64,000 nucleotides of DNA from Protonemura montana (lineage: Eukaryota > Arthropoda > Insecta > Plecoptera > Nemouridae), in the NCBI GenBank assembly GCA_947568835.1, contig OX387608.1, positions 16,216,535-16,280,534 of the forward strand. Reading direction: 5' to 3'. The first letter of the stretch is position 1. Each line of letters opens with the position of its first letter. The translations under genes and the position numbers were made by a program. Below, in pieces: positions 58,201-64,000 of this stretch. The notes beneath the pieces were generated by a model that had not been told where the DNA came from, searched no databases, and saw only the letters and a program-made list of their open reading frames with translations.

Positions 58201-60463
58201 AGCGCCATGTCTGCCTTGCATTCAGGAGGTCCCAGGTTCGATCCTGGTGGCCGGCTATCCTGGTAGTGAGAGCGCCATGTCTGCCTTGCATTCAGGAGGT
58301 CCCAGTTTCGATCCTGGTGGTCGGCTATCCTGGTAGTGAGAGCGCCATGTCTGCCTTGCATTCAGGAGGTCCCAGGTTCGATCCTGGTGGTCGGCTATCC
58401 TGGTAGTGAGAGCGCTATGTCTGCCTTGCATTCAGGAGGTCCCAGGTTCGATCCTGGTGGTCGGCTATCCTGGTATTGAGAGCGCCATGTCTGCCTTGCA
58501 TTCGGGAGGTCCCAGGTTCGATCCTGGTGGCTGGCTATCCTGGTAGTGAAAACGCCATGTCTGCCTTGCATTTGGGAGGTCCCAGGTTCGATCCTGGTGG
58601 CTGGCTATCCTGGTAGTGAGAGCGCCATGTCTGCCTTGCATTCGGGAGGTCCCAGGTTCGATCCTGGTGGCTGGCTATCCTGGTAGTGAGAGCGCCATGT
58701 CTGCCTTGCATTCGGGAGGTCCCAGGTTCGATCCTGGTGGCCGGCTATCCTGGTAGTGAGAGCGCCATGTCTGTCTTGCATTCAGGAGGTCCCAGATTCG
58801 ATCCTGGTGGTCGGCTATCCTGGTAGTGAGAGCGCCATGTCTGCCTTGCATTCAGGAGGTCCCAGGTTCGATCCTGGTGGCCGGCTATCCTGGGAATGAG
58901 AGCGCCATGTCTGCTTTACATTCGGGAGGTCCCAGGTTCGATCCTGGTGGCCGGCTATCCTGGTAGTGAGAGCGCCATGTCTGCCTTGCATTCAGGAGGT
59001 CCCAGTTTCGATCCTGGTGGTCGGCTATCCTGGTAGTGAGAGCGCCATGTCTGCCTTGCATTCAGGAGGTCCCAGGTTCGATCCTGGTGGCCGGCTATCC
59101 TGGTAGTGAGAGCGCCATGTCTGCCTTGCATTCAGGAGGTCCCAGGTTCGATCCTGGTGGTCGGCTATCCTGGTATTGAGAGCGCCATGTCTGCCTTGCA
59201 TTCGGGAGGTCCCAGGTTCGATCCTGGTGGCTGGCTATCCTGGTAGTGAAAACGCCATGTCTGCCTTGCATTTGGGAGGTCCCAGGTTCGATCCTGGTGG
59301 CTGGCTATCCTGGTAGTGAGAGCGCCATGTCTGCCTTGCATTCGGGAGGTCCCAGGTTCGATCCTGGTGGCCGGCTATCCTGGTAGTGAGAGCGCCATGT
59401 CTGTCTTGCATTCAGGAGGTCCCAGGTTCGATCCTGGTGGTCGGCTATCCTGGTAGTGAGAGCGCCATGTCTGCCTTGCATTCAGGAGGTCCCAGGTTCG
59501 ATCCTGGTGGCCGGCTATCCTGGTAGTGAGAGCGCCATGTCTGCCTTGCATTCAGGAGGTCCCAGGTTCGATCCTGGTGGTCGGCTATCCTGGTAATGAG
59601 AGCGCCATGTCTGCTTTACATTCGGGAGGTCCCAGGTTCGATCCTGGTGGCCGGCTATCCTGGTAGTGGGAGCGGCATGTCTGCCTTGCATTCGGGAGGT
59701 CCCAGGTTTGATTCTGGTGGCCGGCTATCCTGGTAGTGAGAGCGCCATGTCTGCCTTGCATTCGGGAGGTCCCAGGTTTGATCCTGGTGGCCGGCTATCC
59801 TGGTAGTGGGAGCTGCATTGCTGACTTGCATTGGAAATGTCCCAAGTTGAGTTGAGGTGAGCAGTTGAGCATCAGAAATGTATTGTATGCTAGTTTGAAC
59901 TCTTTTATAGAAATATACCAATGTGGTTTGAAAAATGCAAGTGTTTTAAGCTTAACACTTTGGTAGTTAGTGAGAATACGTTTTACCACTTTTCAAATCG
60001 TTATGCCACGATATTGTGATATACATTTTCGACTTCAAAGCATCAGTGGGAAGTTTATATTCCACTAGTTTATTTAACAGTTTCCTTCAATATCAATACT
60101 CACTTACATTTAACCATTTTCACAATAGCAATAGAATATTATTCACAGCAAACAAAAAAACGAAATTAATTTTACCACGAAAGAGTTAATGCAATTTGTT
60201 AGTAAACGCCGACAGCGCTTGATGGTTTTTGTCCCGTGCTTTGCTCTACAGATTGTGCCCGCACCCGCTACGCGCTGCTGTCAGCGCCGGCGCTTATGGA
60301 CGTGCCCACTTGTTGCGCCAGCGGGGGATTTGAGCGCTGGCAGTGCATGCGCCAGCGCTGCTTCTGCGTGGATCGCCACGGCAACCAGCTCGGGCTGGAG
60401 CAACGCAACGCCCAGGACTTGCCTTGCTACGATGAGGCGGGGCCATGCGTTGACCTTGAGTAG
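43701..60463 (+). CDS. Secreted IGFBP-like protein with four thyroglobulin type-1 repeats, 9 exons
   Basis: Exons (mine): 43701-43790, 45796-45928, 46125-46238, 46823-46958, 52581-52666, 53012-53209, 55735-55927, 57142-57227, 60252-60463. The sum is 1248 nt, giving 415 aa, in frame throughout with GT-AG introns. A Leu/Ala-rich signal peptide (about 1-18) leads a Cys-rich N-terminal part (about 24-112) with CNCCDFC and CGPGLGCV, like IGFBP N-domains. Four Tg1 repeats follow, each around a C-F/Y-C-V core. Tg1 proteins include cysteine-protease inhibitors and matrix proteins; IGFBPs pair an N-domain with one Tg1. The specific role is unknown. Start of exon 7 is uncertain: an in-frame acceptor at 55753 is also possible. 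The exon 6 acceptor (53012) was chosen over a stronger-looking CAG at 53018 because only 53012 keeps frame. Confidence 0.8.
44143..44395. mobile_element. Fold-back MITE, copy 6, with both outer ends
   Basis: The outer ends TAGACACGAGTCTAAAAACC and its counterpart AAGTAGACATGAGTCTAAAA bracket one full arm (GGAAAATTGTCAGGACTGCC through GTTGAAATAGTTTTTGTCAA). The ends of the family are best read here. Confidence 0.8.
44785..45200 (-). mobile_element. LINE 3' fragment with triplet tail
   Basis: An ATAATAATAA run and TTTATTCAGTGAACAA start the fragment. GAACATGTCATACACTAGAT resembles GAATATGTCATGATGTAAAA of the 61180 fragment, and TTTATTCAGNGAACA is shared. It is probably a minus-strand insertion. 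Confidence 0.5.
45330..45550 (+). pseudogene. Decayed RT C-terminus, second copy
   Basis: Reading with one frame break gives HNHDTRNKKNIFVKSVKLN, then EYNKLG and FKKELCERFEN and a stop. This parallels 23370-23547 in order and spacing. Confidence 0.55.
46255..46795. repeat. 68-bp tandem array filling intron 3 of the Tg1-repeat gene
   Basis: Eight units of GACAAGGCTAAGCGGTGGCC, GGTCCTTGGTGCTGTTGGAC, AGGAGCAGCCAACACAGTGT, GTCAAAGG run at 46266, 46334, 46402 and onward. The array starts about 16 bp after the exon 3 donor and ends about 27 bp before the exon 4 acceptor, so the intron is little more than the array. Confidence 0.95.
46823..52666 (+). CDS. Exons 4-5: first thyroglobulin type-1 repeat
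   Basis: Exon 4 starts LDTPCMKARAEWDVMREN and includes PRPECDAVGDFIPAHC. Exon 5 starts TCYCVAPDNERIFGE and ends SQMTC. The C-x-x-x-x-x-W/A..., P-x-C-D-x-x-G-x-F-x-x-x-Q/H-C, C-x-C-V pattern is that of Tg1 domains. The intron, 5.6 kb, cuts just before the C-Y-C-V core and contains the LINE. Confidence 0.85.
46959..47374. other. Intron 4 of the Tg1-repeat gene, part before the LINE
   Basis: No feature was recognised apart from a TTTATTTATTTATTTATTTG run near 47339. Confidence 0.4.
47375..47520 (+). repeat. Dispersed repeat shared with 15866-16018
   Basis: It contains TATAAATTGCTAAAACTAGT and GGGTCGGTACATTCACAAAA. It directly precedes the LINE, so it is either the LINE 5' UTR or an older element hit by the LINE. 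Confidence 0.75.
47521..47822 (+). pseudogene. LINE ORF1 remnant (C-terminal part)
   Basis: The open frame has a charged, Lys/Glu-rich end (KKLESKETSPKSKEDESSMD, then VPSKRQKTDVCKVKTKEVKP) and stops at TGA 47820-47822. No CCHC knuckles are present. Its position before ORF2 fits ORF1 of an I-clade LINE that was truncated at its 5' end on insertion. Confidence 0.5.
47822..48310 (+). CDS. Hydrophobic ORF between ORF1 and ORF2 of the LINE, three internal repeats
   Basis: ATG at 47822 overlaps the ORF1 stop (TGATGG), and the TAA at 48308-48310 overlaps the ORF2 start (ATGGCTTTAA). The frame is about 162 codons of Ile, Leu, Val and Phe-rich sequence. Three diverged repeats of about 150-170 bp begin near 47834, 47986 and 48155. 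Each runs a hydrophobic stretch (VSVIFISASFTYMILFLI), a short D-x-C-D/Y segment and D-T/I-L-L-R-F-R. Each repeat could be one or two membrane spans. An alternative is a noncoding repeat (TGTGATA recurs) that merely stays open. I know of no matching LINE protein. Confidence 0.4.
   Translation: MAFVIMSVIFISASFIYIILFLILYGFLDRCYIIYDILLRFRDILVLLRCDKLSVIILVIVSVIFISASFTYMILFLIICRFLDSCDIFCDTLLRFREETLLVLVYCDKISVIAFVIVTVILVYAYFTCVILFLILHGFDGCDNICDTLLRFREILKRQKWL
48301..51993 (+). CDS. LINE ORF2: endonuclease, reverse transcriptase, RNase H, zinc knuckle
   Basis: The 1230-aa frame has no breaks. An APE-type endonuclease occupies about 1-225 (WNLNG near the start, LQETHFK, LLGDFNAHSPLWG, SDHFPI). RT spans about 430-760, with SYRPISLTSCLCKVMERM, FFDLEKAYDTTWR, GVPQGSVLS and FVDD at 665-668 (the catalytic Asp pair). 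RNase H spans about 960-1085, with TDGSKNN (Asp 965), FTAELYAIMKAL, IFSDSLSS and GHVGIKGNERAD, so all four acidic residues are present. A CX2CX7HX4C knuckle lies at 1171-1187. The RNase H plus AP endonuclease places it near the I clade. The start ATG overlaps the upstream stop, a layout used for re-initiation in LINEs. Confidence 0.95.
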   Translation: MALIQWNLNGYHHHREEVKLLTANFSPLCLSLQETHFKPSDSPVLSGYTFFRHDDLSRNIAAGGVATAVLDSVPAHPLQLVTPLQAVAVRVHIPQPVTLCNIYLPEWAPATAPNLQSLVSQLPHPYVLLGDFNAHSPLWGDTMADGRGRMLESFINDNDLFLLNNGQKTRFNSFNGNFTAIDLYICSPSVAHLFNFSVHDDLCGSDHFPIILRLQTDFQIPSRPAQWSLKRANWKRFAALAKLSCSDQETDVDSKVKRISEIIISAAEESIPQTSTKPRHIPVPWWNDECDKALRARKRALRVFTKRPTNFNLQVFKQLRAKARQVFRRSQRQSWNNYISSLTCFTPLTKVWHRVNKIRGKHKPISIAGITNDGHLFTAPKEIADCIGKHFADVSSSRHYSASFQQIKRTAERRQLSFASANSERYNMPFSEWELENAIRTSKNTSPGADRVHNEFLKHLLPDARSALLELYNMIWISQVFPDEWRHAIQVPIPKPGKDKLLAASYRPISLTSCLCKVMERMVSNRLVWWLETKKLLSNLQCGFRKNRSTMDHLIRMEAFIQDSFLCKQHAIAVFFDLEKAYDTTWRHNILKSLHSWGFKGRLPVFITNFMTDRTFNVRVGNVLSDTFSQENGVPQGSVLSVTLFAIAINTITSCVNSPVSSSLFVDDLAIICSSKNLASTSRQIQLTVNRLVKWADATGFTFSAAKTNCVHFSRVRGLFPDPEIYLRGNCLPVVKSVKFLGLVFDQKLNFKEHFNQLRIKCFKSLNLLRYLTGTRWGADRTVMLRVYRALIRSKLDYGSAVYDSARDSYKRTLNTIHNTGIRLAIGALRTSRVESLYCDSGEPPLTLRREYLLTSYAAKLIAMKKHPTYLSLLQPRFQPIYDAKPFSTLPAGIRLSRILTEITFKIPRMFPVESSLVAPWCVPRPSCLIGLASLGKQCTSDLVYRRRFAEICADHPHFIQYYTDGSKNNNDVGCAFTTTPNIAYGFKLNSKCSIFTAELYAIMKALQHIESRDEPNFLIFSDSLSSIDAIYDIFSPNTLVQKVHSLLATLSSRDVRVVFCWVPGHVGIKGNERADAAAKNALHNAEMVDQRIFHSDLKVYFKSTFKRRFQDIWDRQTNNKLKEIKATVEPWESSRRSERREEVVLTRLRIGHTLLTHSFLFTIDKVPPRCNTCNEILSIRHILIDCTKYRVARQRHSLENTIDKVLADDPRRIDNVFKFLQELDVIGLM
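52091..52262 (-). mobile_element. tRNA-like SINE, minus strand
   Basis: The reverse-complemented tail (TTGCAAACGCTTGCAATGCG) is followed by the tRNA-like body (GTTGCTCTAACCAATCGAGC, reverse of the A box). The B box is damaged (GGACTTGGACCACGATC). It starts where the LINE tail ends. Confidence 0.8.
52775..52990 (+). mobile_element. tRNA-like SINE, plus strand, with a partly duplicated head
   Basis: GGTTAGAGCAACACC occurs twice within 40 bp. B box GGGGCTCGAGTCCC and the full tail follow. It ends about 20 bp before exon 6. Confidence 0.8.
53012..53209 (+). CDS. Exon 6: second thyroglobulin type-1 repeat
   Basis: The exon holds a whole repeat: CSVSGWYARQALGS, SRCQDDGRFDALQCVDSK, CFCVDVDDGNLDGTAWF, DTLKC. 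C-Q-D-D-G-R-F-D-A-L-Q-C and C-F-C-V-D are close to the Tg1 consensus. Confidence 0.8.
53330..54262. repeat. 72-bp tandem array in intron 6 of the Tg1-repeat gene
   Basis: About 12.5 units of AAAAACATGGCCCATAAGAA, TAACACAGAGACATTTTTCA, ACCACTAGCACCTAGTACAT, TGGACTGCTTAG have a 72-bp spacing (53424, 53496, 53568 and onward). Confidence 0.95.
54263..55034. other. Intron 6, AT-rich part
   Basis: No gene or repeat family was recognised. The frames at 54662-55064 are AT-rich and have no known domain. Confidence 0.4.
55035..55610 (+). mobile_element. Full-length tRNA-like SINE with seven tandem heads
   Basis: The upstream part (GAGTTACTCGAGTTTGACAG to CTTGGTTCTACTCCTTGGAG) is the same as at 63410-63510 and probably marks the 5' end of the family. 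The tRNA-like head starting GTCCAAGTAGCTC then recurs at about 55179, 55233, 55287, 55339, 55390, 55442 and 55494, spacing 51-54 bp. Only the last has the complete 3' half (GGGGTTCGTGTCCCCGTTTG) and arm. Confidence 0.9.
55735..57227 (+). CDS. Exons 7-8: third thyroglobulin type-1 repeat
   Basis: Exon 7 has KPCQTERFEMEQTL and PPLCDADGSYAKLQETTAT. Exon 8 continues WFCVDPEGNMLEEFEV and ends ASDMDC. C-x-x-E-R, P-x-C-D-x-D-G-x-Y-x-x-x-Q and W-F-C-V-D are the clearest Tg1 signature in the protein. The intron cuts just before the C-V core, as in repeat 1. Confidence 0.85.
56028..56727. mobile_element. TA-flanked MITE with TGACGTCA sites, copy 2, hit by a fold-back MITE
   Basis: This is an inverted copy of the 17731-18161 element. 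The termini are GGGAAATCTCTTTAAATTT and CTTAAGGAGATTTCC. Three TGACGTCA motifs are retained (about 56475-56540). A fold-back MITE lies inside it (56155-56345), so the TA-flanked element is older. Confidence 0.8.
56155..56345. mobile_element. Fold-back MITE, copy 7, nested
   Basis: One full arm (GGAAAATTGTCAGGACTGCT to GTTGAAATAGTTTTTGTTAA) and the outer end CAAGTAGACCGAGTCTAAAA are present. Confidence 0.75.
57301..59835 (+). repeat. 70-bp tandem array of tRNA-Ala-like units (about 36 copies)
   Basis: The unit reads GGCTATCCTGGTAGTGAGAG, CGCCATGTCTGCCTTGCATT, CGGGAGGTCCCAGGTTCGAT, CCTGGTGGCC. Its right half is like a tRNA-Ala(TGC): CTTGCAT fits an anticodon loop with TGC, AGGTC a variable loop, and CCAGG-TTCGAT-CCTGG a T arm with an intact B-box string. 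The self-complementary GCCGGC between units could serve as acceptor stem. The D arm is poor and one T-loop base is missing, so these are tRNA-derived, not functional tRNAs. A block of about 700 bp is repeated (58270-58930 and 58970-59630). The array lies in intron 8 of the Tg1-repeat gene. Confidence 0.8.
60252..60463 (+). CDS. Exon 9: fourth thyroglobulin type-1 repeat and stop
   Basis: The exon encodes NCARTRYALLSAPAL, VPTCCASGGFERWQCMRQ, CFCVDRHGNQLGLEQR, PCYDEAGPCVDLE and stops at TAG 60461. The W-x-C-x-x-x-x-C-F-C-V-D core is intact; the first half of the repeat is divergent (TCCASGG for C-D-x-D-G). Confidence 0.8.
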
Positions 60464-60760
60464 TCGACCTTGACATGCCAAGCATAGAGTCTTGGCTCAA
60501 ATTTATAATTAATATATTAAAAAGTGCTGACGAAGAAGATAGGGGGAAATTCAACTTAACTTAAACAACAGAAAGTATCTGGGAAAACATTAACTCCTTT
60601 AAAAAACTTTTTTTTTGTTTAGGACAAGCTGGTTTTCTTCCTTCCCTCTTGCCAGTATTTGTATGTATGTACCATTATGTGCCAGTATGTGCTGGTATAA
60701 GATTGTATGTTATGGATTGAAAATAAATAAATATGCCTGCTTCTTGGCACTCTTAATGGT
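60464..60760 (+). terminator. 3' UTR of the Tg1-repeat gene
   Basis: Overlapping AATAAA signals lie at about 60720-60730, some 260 bases after the stop codon. Confidence 0.5.
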
Positions 60761-61954
60761 TAGAATGTTAAATAAAATAATTCTCAAGTTTATTACTCAG
60801 TTAATTCTCAACGCTTACGTTTGTACCTTTGTACCGTTTGTTAGGCTTTCACAAAAGCCTCCCGAGATTTTTTGTAGCTTTCGATCTTCATTGTACAAAT
60901 AATATGACAAAAATTGCACACGTTCAAGAGATGTAAACCATGTGCAAGGCGAGTAAGCTCTACGATGTGTGATGAGCACTGTGATGAGATGAAGAGATGC
61001 TGCCCCCTGTGTCAAAACAAGCAAACTTTACAGAAAATAAAAAGTGGTGAAATTATAAAAAAACCTATTAAATGGGTAGTTTTATGGATAGTCTTTCACG
61101 GAGAAGGTGAAAAATTACCGTTTAGTGTACTTAATATGCATACGCTCGCGTGCCACTAAAATCTACGTTAGGTATAGTATAATAATAATAATAAGTTTAT
61201 TCAGGGAACATCCATGTACAGATTATACATAGTACGTTATAGAATATGTCATGATGTAAAATAGATTAAGAATAACAACAGCAGATTAGTGTAGATACAA
61301 TACAGTATATATAATATGTTTAAATAAAAACGATACTCCAACGCACTTACACCTATGATGTTACCATAAAAAAAACACATATAAATTTACCACTGACGAC
61401 AGTTTTATCTAATTATAAATTAGCAGAATGAATAAACCTATACAAGGGCCCATACGTATAAAACTAAGAGAAGATACAATAAAACGATCCTAAGAATACT
61501 CATTAATGAGTATATTTTCGTTATTCGTGTAAGGCAATGATTTCATCGTTTAGTTTTAGATCACCCGAATATCAAAACCTGAAACTGTGTACCTTTTCTC
61601 AAAAACACACAAACAAGTCCACGAAACGACCGCAGGTCCACTTAAACAATTTGCACAAATCATTTTGATGAATCGCGTTGATTTTAGTTACATGCAAGCG
61701 AATGAGTTAGTGCTTTTTTAAGGCTTTTGACACATTAAACACTACAACCAGATACTTTTCATTTTCACCGCGCTTATATCCGTGTACTGTGCATTAGTTA
61801 GCTCTTTTGGATCCAGAGAGCAGCACCGATCGAAGGTAATCGGGCAGCAGTCTCAAGGGCTTTGACTCTTTGGCTTTGACCACATGGTGCTACCGGTTAT
61901 ATCAATCTAAGATTTAAACTTTATCATCGTAATACGCCTCGTTTTTTCAACATT
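60761..61954. other. Intergenic DNA with a LINE 3' fragment
   Basis: The stretch 61180-61330 starts with an AATAATAATAATAAG run and TTTATTCAGGGAACATCC, the triplet-tail LINE pattern seen at 44785. No other feature was recognised. Confidence 0.45.
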
Positions 61955-63885
61955 ATGGTACCGAGGGACGACGAAATGTGTGTCGACGCTGGAGCTGATA
62001 AAATCACAGCCGTAAATGCTGTGTTTTCTAAAGAGGTTCGTTAGTCATAGTGGTTCTCTATTCATTGTCCCTTAACCTCAACTTTCCACTTGTATGTTTC
62101 GGGCATGTCAGAGGGAAAGTGGGTTACCTCGGTCAACCTTAGTTTCCCTGCTAGTGCCATTGTTTCTTCATGGAAATGAACTGTCGAAAAGATCGATCAA
62201 CTAACGTTGCTTACCTTTGCTCGCACGAGGAGTTGGGGGTAGGAATTCCAAGGCAATCCTGCTAACATCTTTTGACCAAAACATCCCAAAACAACGGAAT
62301 TGGAAGAAATTCTGTCCAACTTCTAAAGATCAAGTTTGCACAAAATAAAATGGTGTATCGCCTGCACTCTGAGTAAATTAGAACAGCGCATTGACAAGGC
62401 AAAATTAAAATAAAAAGCATTTACCACTGTCTATGTCTTAATTGAAGGCACCTCTACATTTCTGTTCTCAGATCGCCAAGGGTATCAGGACGCTGAAGGC
62501 AGCTGCTGAGTGGCCGAAGGATGTTAAGACACCAGCATTCAGAGATGAAGCTGCCAACGTCTACCTAAATATTGTGCCCAAGAAAATAGAGAAAATTTGC
62601 ATTCTTTCTTTTGGAAGAAGCATGTATGTACCATCTAGTATATAGGGTCATGACCACACTAGGGTCATCTTCAAAATTGCAGTTTTATCATATGATAAAT
62701 TTGGGATTTGGTATAACACTGTTTTAAAATTTGTCTTTAACTGTTCTCATAGCAATCTCTTTATCGAACACACTGATTAAACTGCCCCTCATTTCATCGT
62801 GACCCACAATGTTTGTGGCCCACGAATTTTTCAGGAAGACCAACCAGTACGAGGTTAATTAGCCCAATAGTATTTTACGATGAATTTTAGAATTTTCACA
62901 TAATAACCCATCTTATTTATCATTATTTTAATAGCCAGTTAAATTAGAACATTGCTATCCACTACTGAACACCAAGTCAACTGATAGATATCTGTAATCT
63001 CTGTTGCTTTTTTGTTCTCTTTTCTTCACGTTTTCAGGTAAATTTTATTTTATGCAATCGATTTTATCCAATGACTCGGCAAAAAAACAACAATCGCTTG
63101 GAGAATTTGTAACTTCAAACTTATTCTACATTTTTATGTCTTCTTACGTTCACTCTTAAGTCGTAGCCAGTAAATAACTTCACCCAGCCGCAAAGTAATT
63201 AAAATTGTATTAGGATGAAATCTTATTTAAATTGCAAACGCTTGCAATGCGCGAGGTATTTTATTATTAGCAACACTATAACCGTATCAAAAGTTTAAAA
63301 ATTGAAAATTGATAGTTATAGTGTTGTTAATAACAAAATACCCCGCACATAGCAAGCGTTTGCAATTTAAATAAGATTTCATCCTAATACAGCAACGAAT
63401 CCAATGTCAAATTGGAGTTATTCGAGTTTGACAGGTTGTGACGTGATATAGCATCACTAGAATCAGAGTGACTGTGAGTATTCACAGCCTCTTGGTTCTA
63501 CTCCTTGGAGATCCGTCATTCTCATCAAAAACACTAAAATCATCTCAAAAAGCCAGTGTCCAAGTAGCTCAATAGGTTAGAGCAACACCCGCGACAGGTG
63601 GAGATCGGGGTTCGAGTCCCCGTTTGGGCATCGATTTTTGAGACGGTTATAGTGTTGTTAATAATAAAATTAAAATTGTATTTCCGACGCTGCGTTGGCT
63701 TCCCTATTCCCCCCGCCTTCCCCTTTTTCCCGAGCTGACCTTGATTTATGTCCGCCAGTGACCTGCCGCATCCGCTCAGCATGAACCGCAGCGTATGCTA
63801 CGTCGATCATAACCTCACAACGCCAGAGCAGGTGGCAGAGATGACGCAGAAATTCCTGGACCACGGCGTGCTGGGCAAGATCAAA
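61955..63885 (+). CDS. Unidentified gene, three exons, incomplete at the window end
   Basis: The exons are 61955-62035 (ATG start, MVPRDDEMCVDAGADKITAV...), 62472-62623 (IAKGIRTLKAAAEWPKDVKT; FRDEAANVYLNIVPKKIEKI) and 63759-63885 (DLPHPLSMNRSVCYVDHNLT; EQVAEMTQKFLDHGVLGKIK). The donors are GAG|GTTCGT, AGCAT|GTATGT and ATCAAA|GTAAAG. Phases agree at both junctions, giving 120 codons. The FRDEA...VPKKI stretch faintly recalls the first helix of PA28-type proteasome activators (F-R-E...F-P-K-K-I); the third exon does not support that. I do not recognise the protein. Confidence 0.45.
62631..63214. other. AT-rich intron sequence
   Basis: Nothing recognised. Confidence 0.4.
63215..63390. mobile_element. 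Fold-back SINE derivative without tRNA body
   Basis: The arms AGGATGAAATCTTATTTAAA through AACACTATAACCG and their near-perfect reverse complement (TTATAGTGTTGTTAATAAC through ATAAGATTTCATCCT) meet with about 30 bp between. This is the same design as 28375-28562. Confidence 0.85.
63405..63670 (+). mobile_element. Near-full-length tRNA-like SINE, plus strand
   Basis: This is the best single copy. It has a 5' part (TTCGAGTTTGACAGGTTGTG...), the arm AAAATCATCTCAAAAAGCCA, a tRNA-like body with A box TAGCTCAATAGG and B box GGTTCGAGTCC, the arm TTTTTGAGACGGTTATAGTG, and an AATAATAAAA end. It ends about 90 bp before the exon at 63759. Confidence 0.9.
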
Positions 63886-63892
63886 GTAAAGC

Positions 63893-64000
63893 ATGAAATC
63901 ATATTGAAATTGCAAACGCTTGCAATGCGCGGGGTATTTTATTATTATGAATACTATAAACGTCTCAAAAATTGATGCCCAAACGGGGACTCGAACCCCG
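63893..64000 (-). mobile_element. tRNA-like SINE, minus strand, cut by the window end
   Basis: The tail (TTGCAAACGCTTGCAATGCG), the arm and the start of the reversed tRNA-like body (GGGGACTCGAACCCCG) are present. It begins eight bases after the donor at 63885. Confidence 0.85.

Noticed and set aside
62472-62623. Naming the right-end gene as a PA28-type proteasome activator
   Set aside because: The likeness rests on one short helix-like stretch, and the following exon shows no PA28 features.

Overview
The window reads as animal nuclear DNA, most likely from an arthropod. It has spliced genes with GT-AG introns, GC-rich coding exons in AT-rich introns, tRNA-derived SINEs, an I-clade-like LINE, MITEs and many minisatellites. 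The order or class cannot be fixed from the sequence; a repeat-rich chelicerate or crustacean is a guess. No bacterial operon, CRISPR array or rRNA operon was seen.

All four genes I can support lie on the + strand. (1) 4560-34100: an unconventional myosin of the Dachs type, 18 exons, predicted 1107 aa. The exons were joined by hand and every junction keeps frame. Intron 1 is about 11.4 kb. (2) 36080-42745: a small single-pass membrane protein. Three different first exons (36080, 38410, 40322) each end in a membrane segment and stop one base into a codon, and all can splice to one Lys/Arg-rich last exon. (3) 43701-60463: a secreted Cys-rich protein of 9 exons and 415 aa. It has a signal peptide, an IGFBP-like N-terminal region and four thyroglobulin type-1 repeats. 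Intron 4 holds a LINE with an intact 1230-codon EN-RT-RNase H frame. (4) 61955-63885: three phase-compatible exons of an unidentified gene that continues past the window.

The rest is mostly repeats. Tandem arrays have units of 91 bp (5S rRNA internal-promoter-derived, four loci), 80 bp, 70 bp (two unrelated arrays), 68 bp, 72 bp, 45 bp and 10 bp. Dispersed families are a tRNA-like SINE that often sits as head-to-head pairs or fold-backs, a long-inverted-repeat MITE, a TA-flanked MITE with TGACGTCA sites, and 3' scraps of several LINEs.

The main points for follow-up are these. Pol III gene parts (5S control region, tRNA-Ala-like unit, SINE heads) have repeatedly become tandem arrays inside introns. 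The membrane-protein gene has a leader-exchange layout. The LINE carries an extra hydrophobic, internally triplicated ORF between its gag-like remnant and its RT frame. The myosin has altered ATPase motifs.
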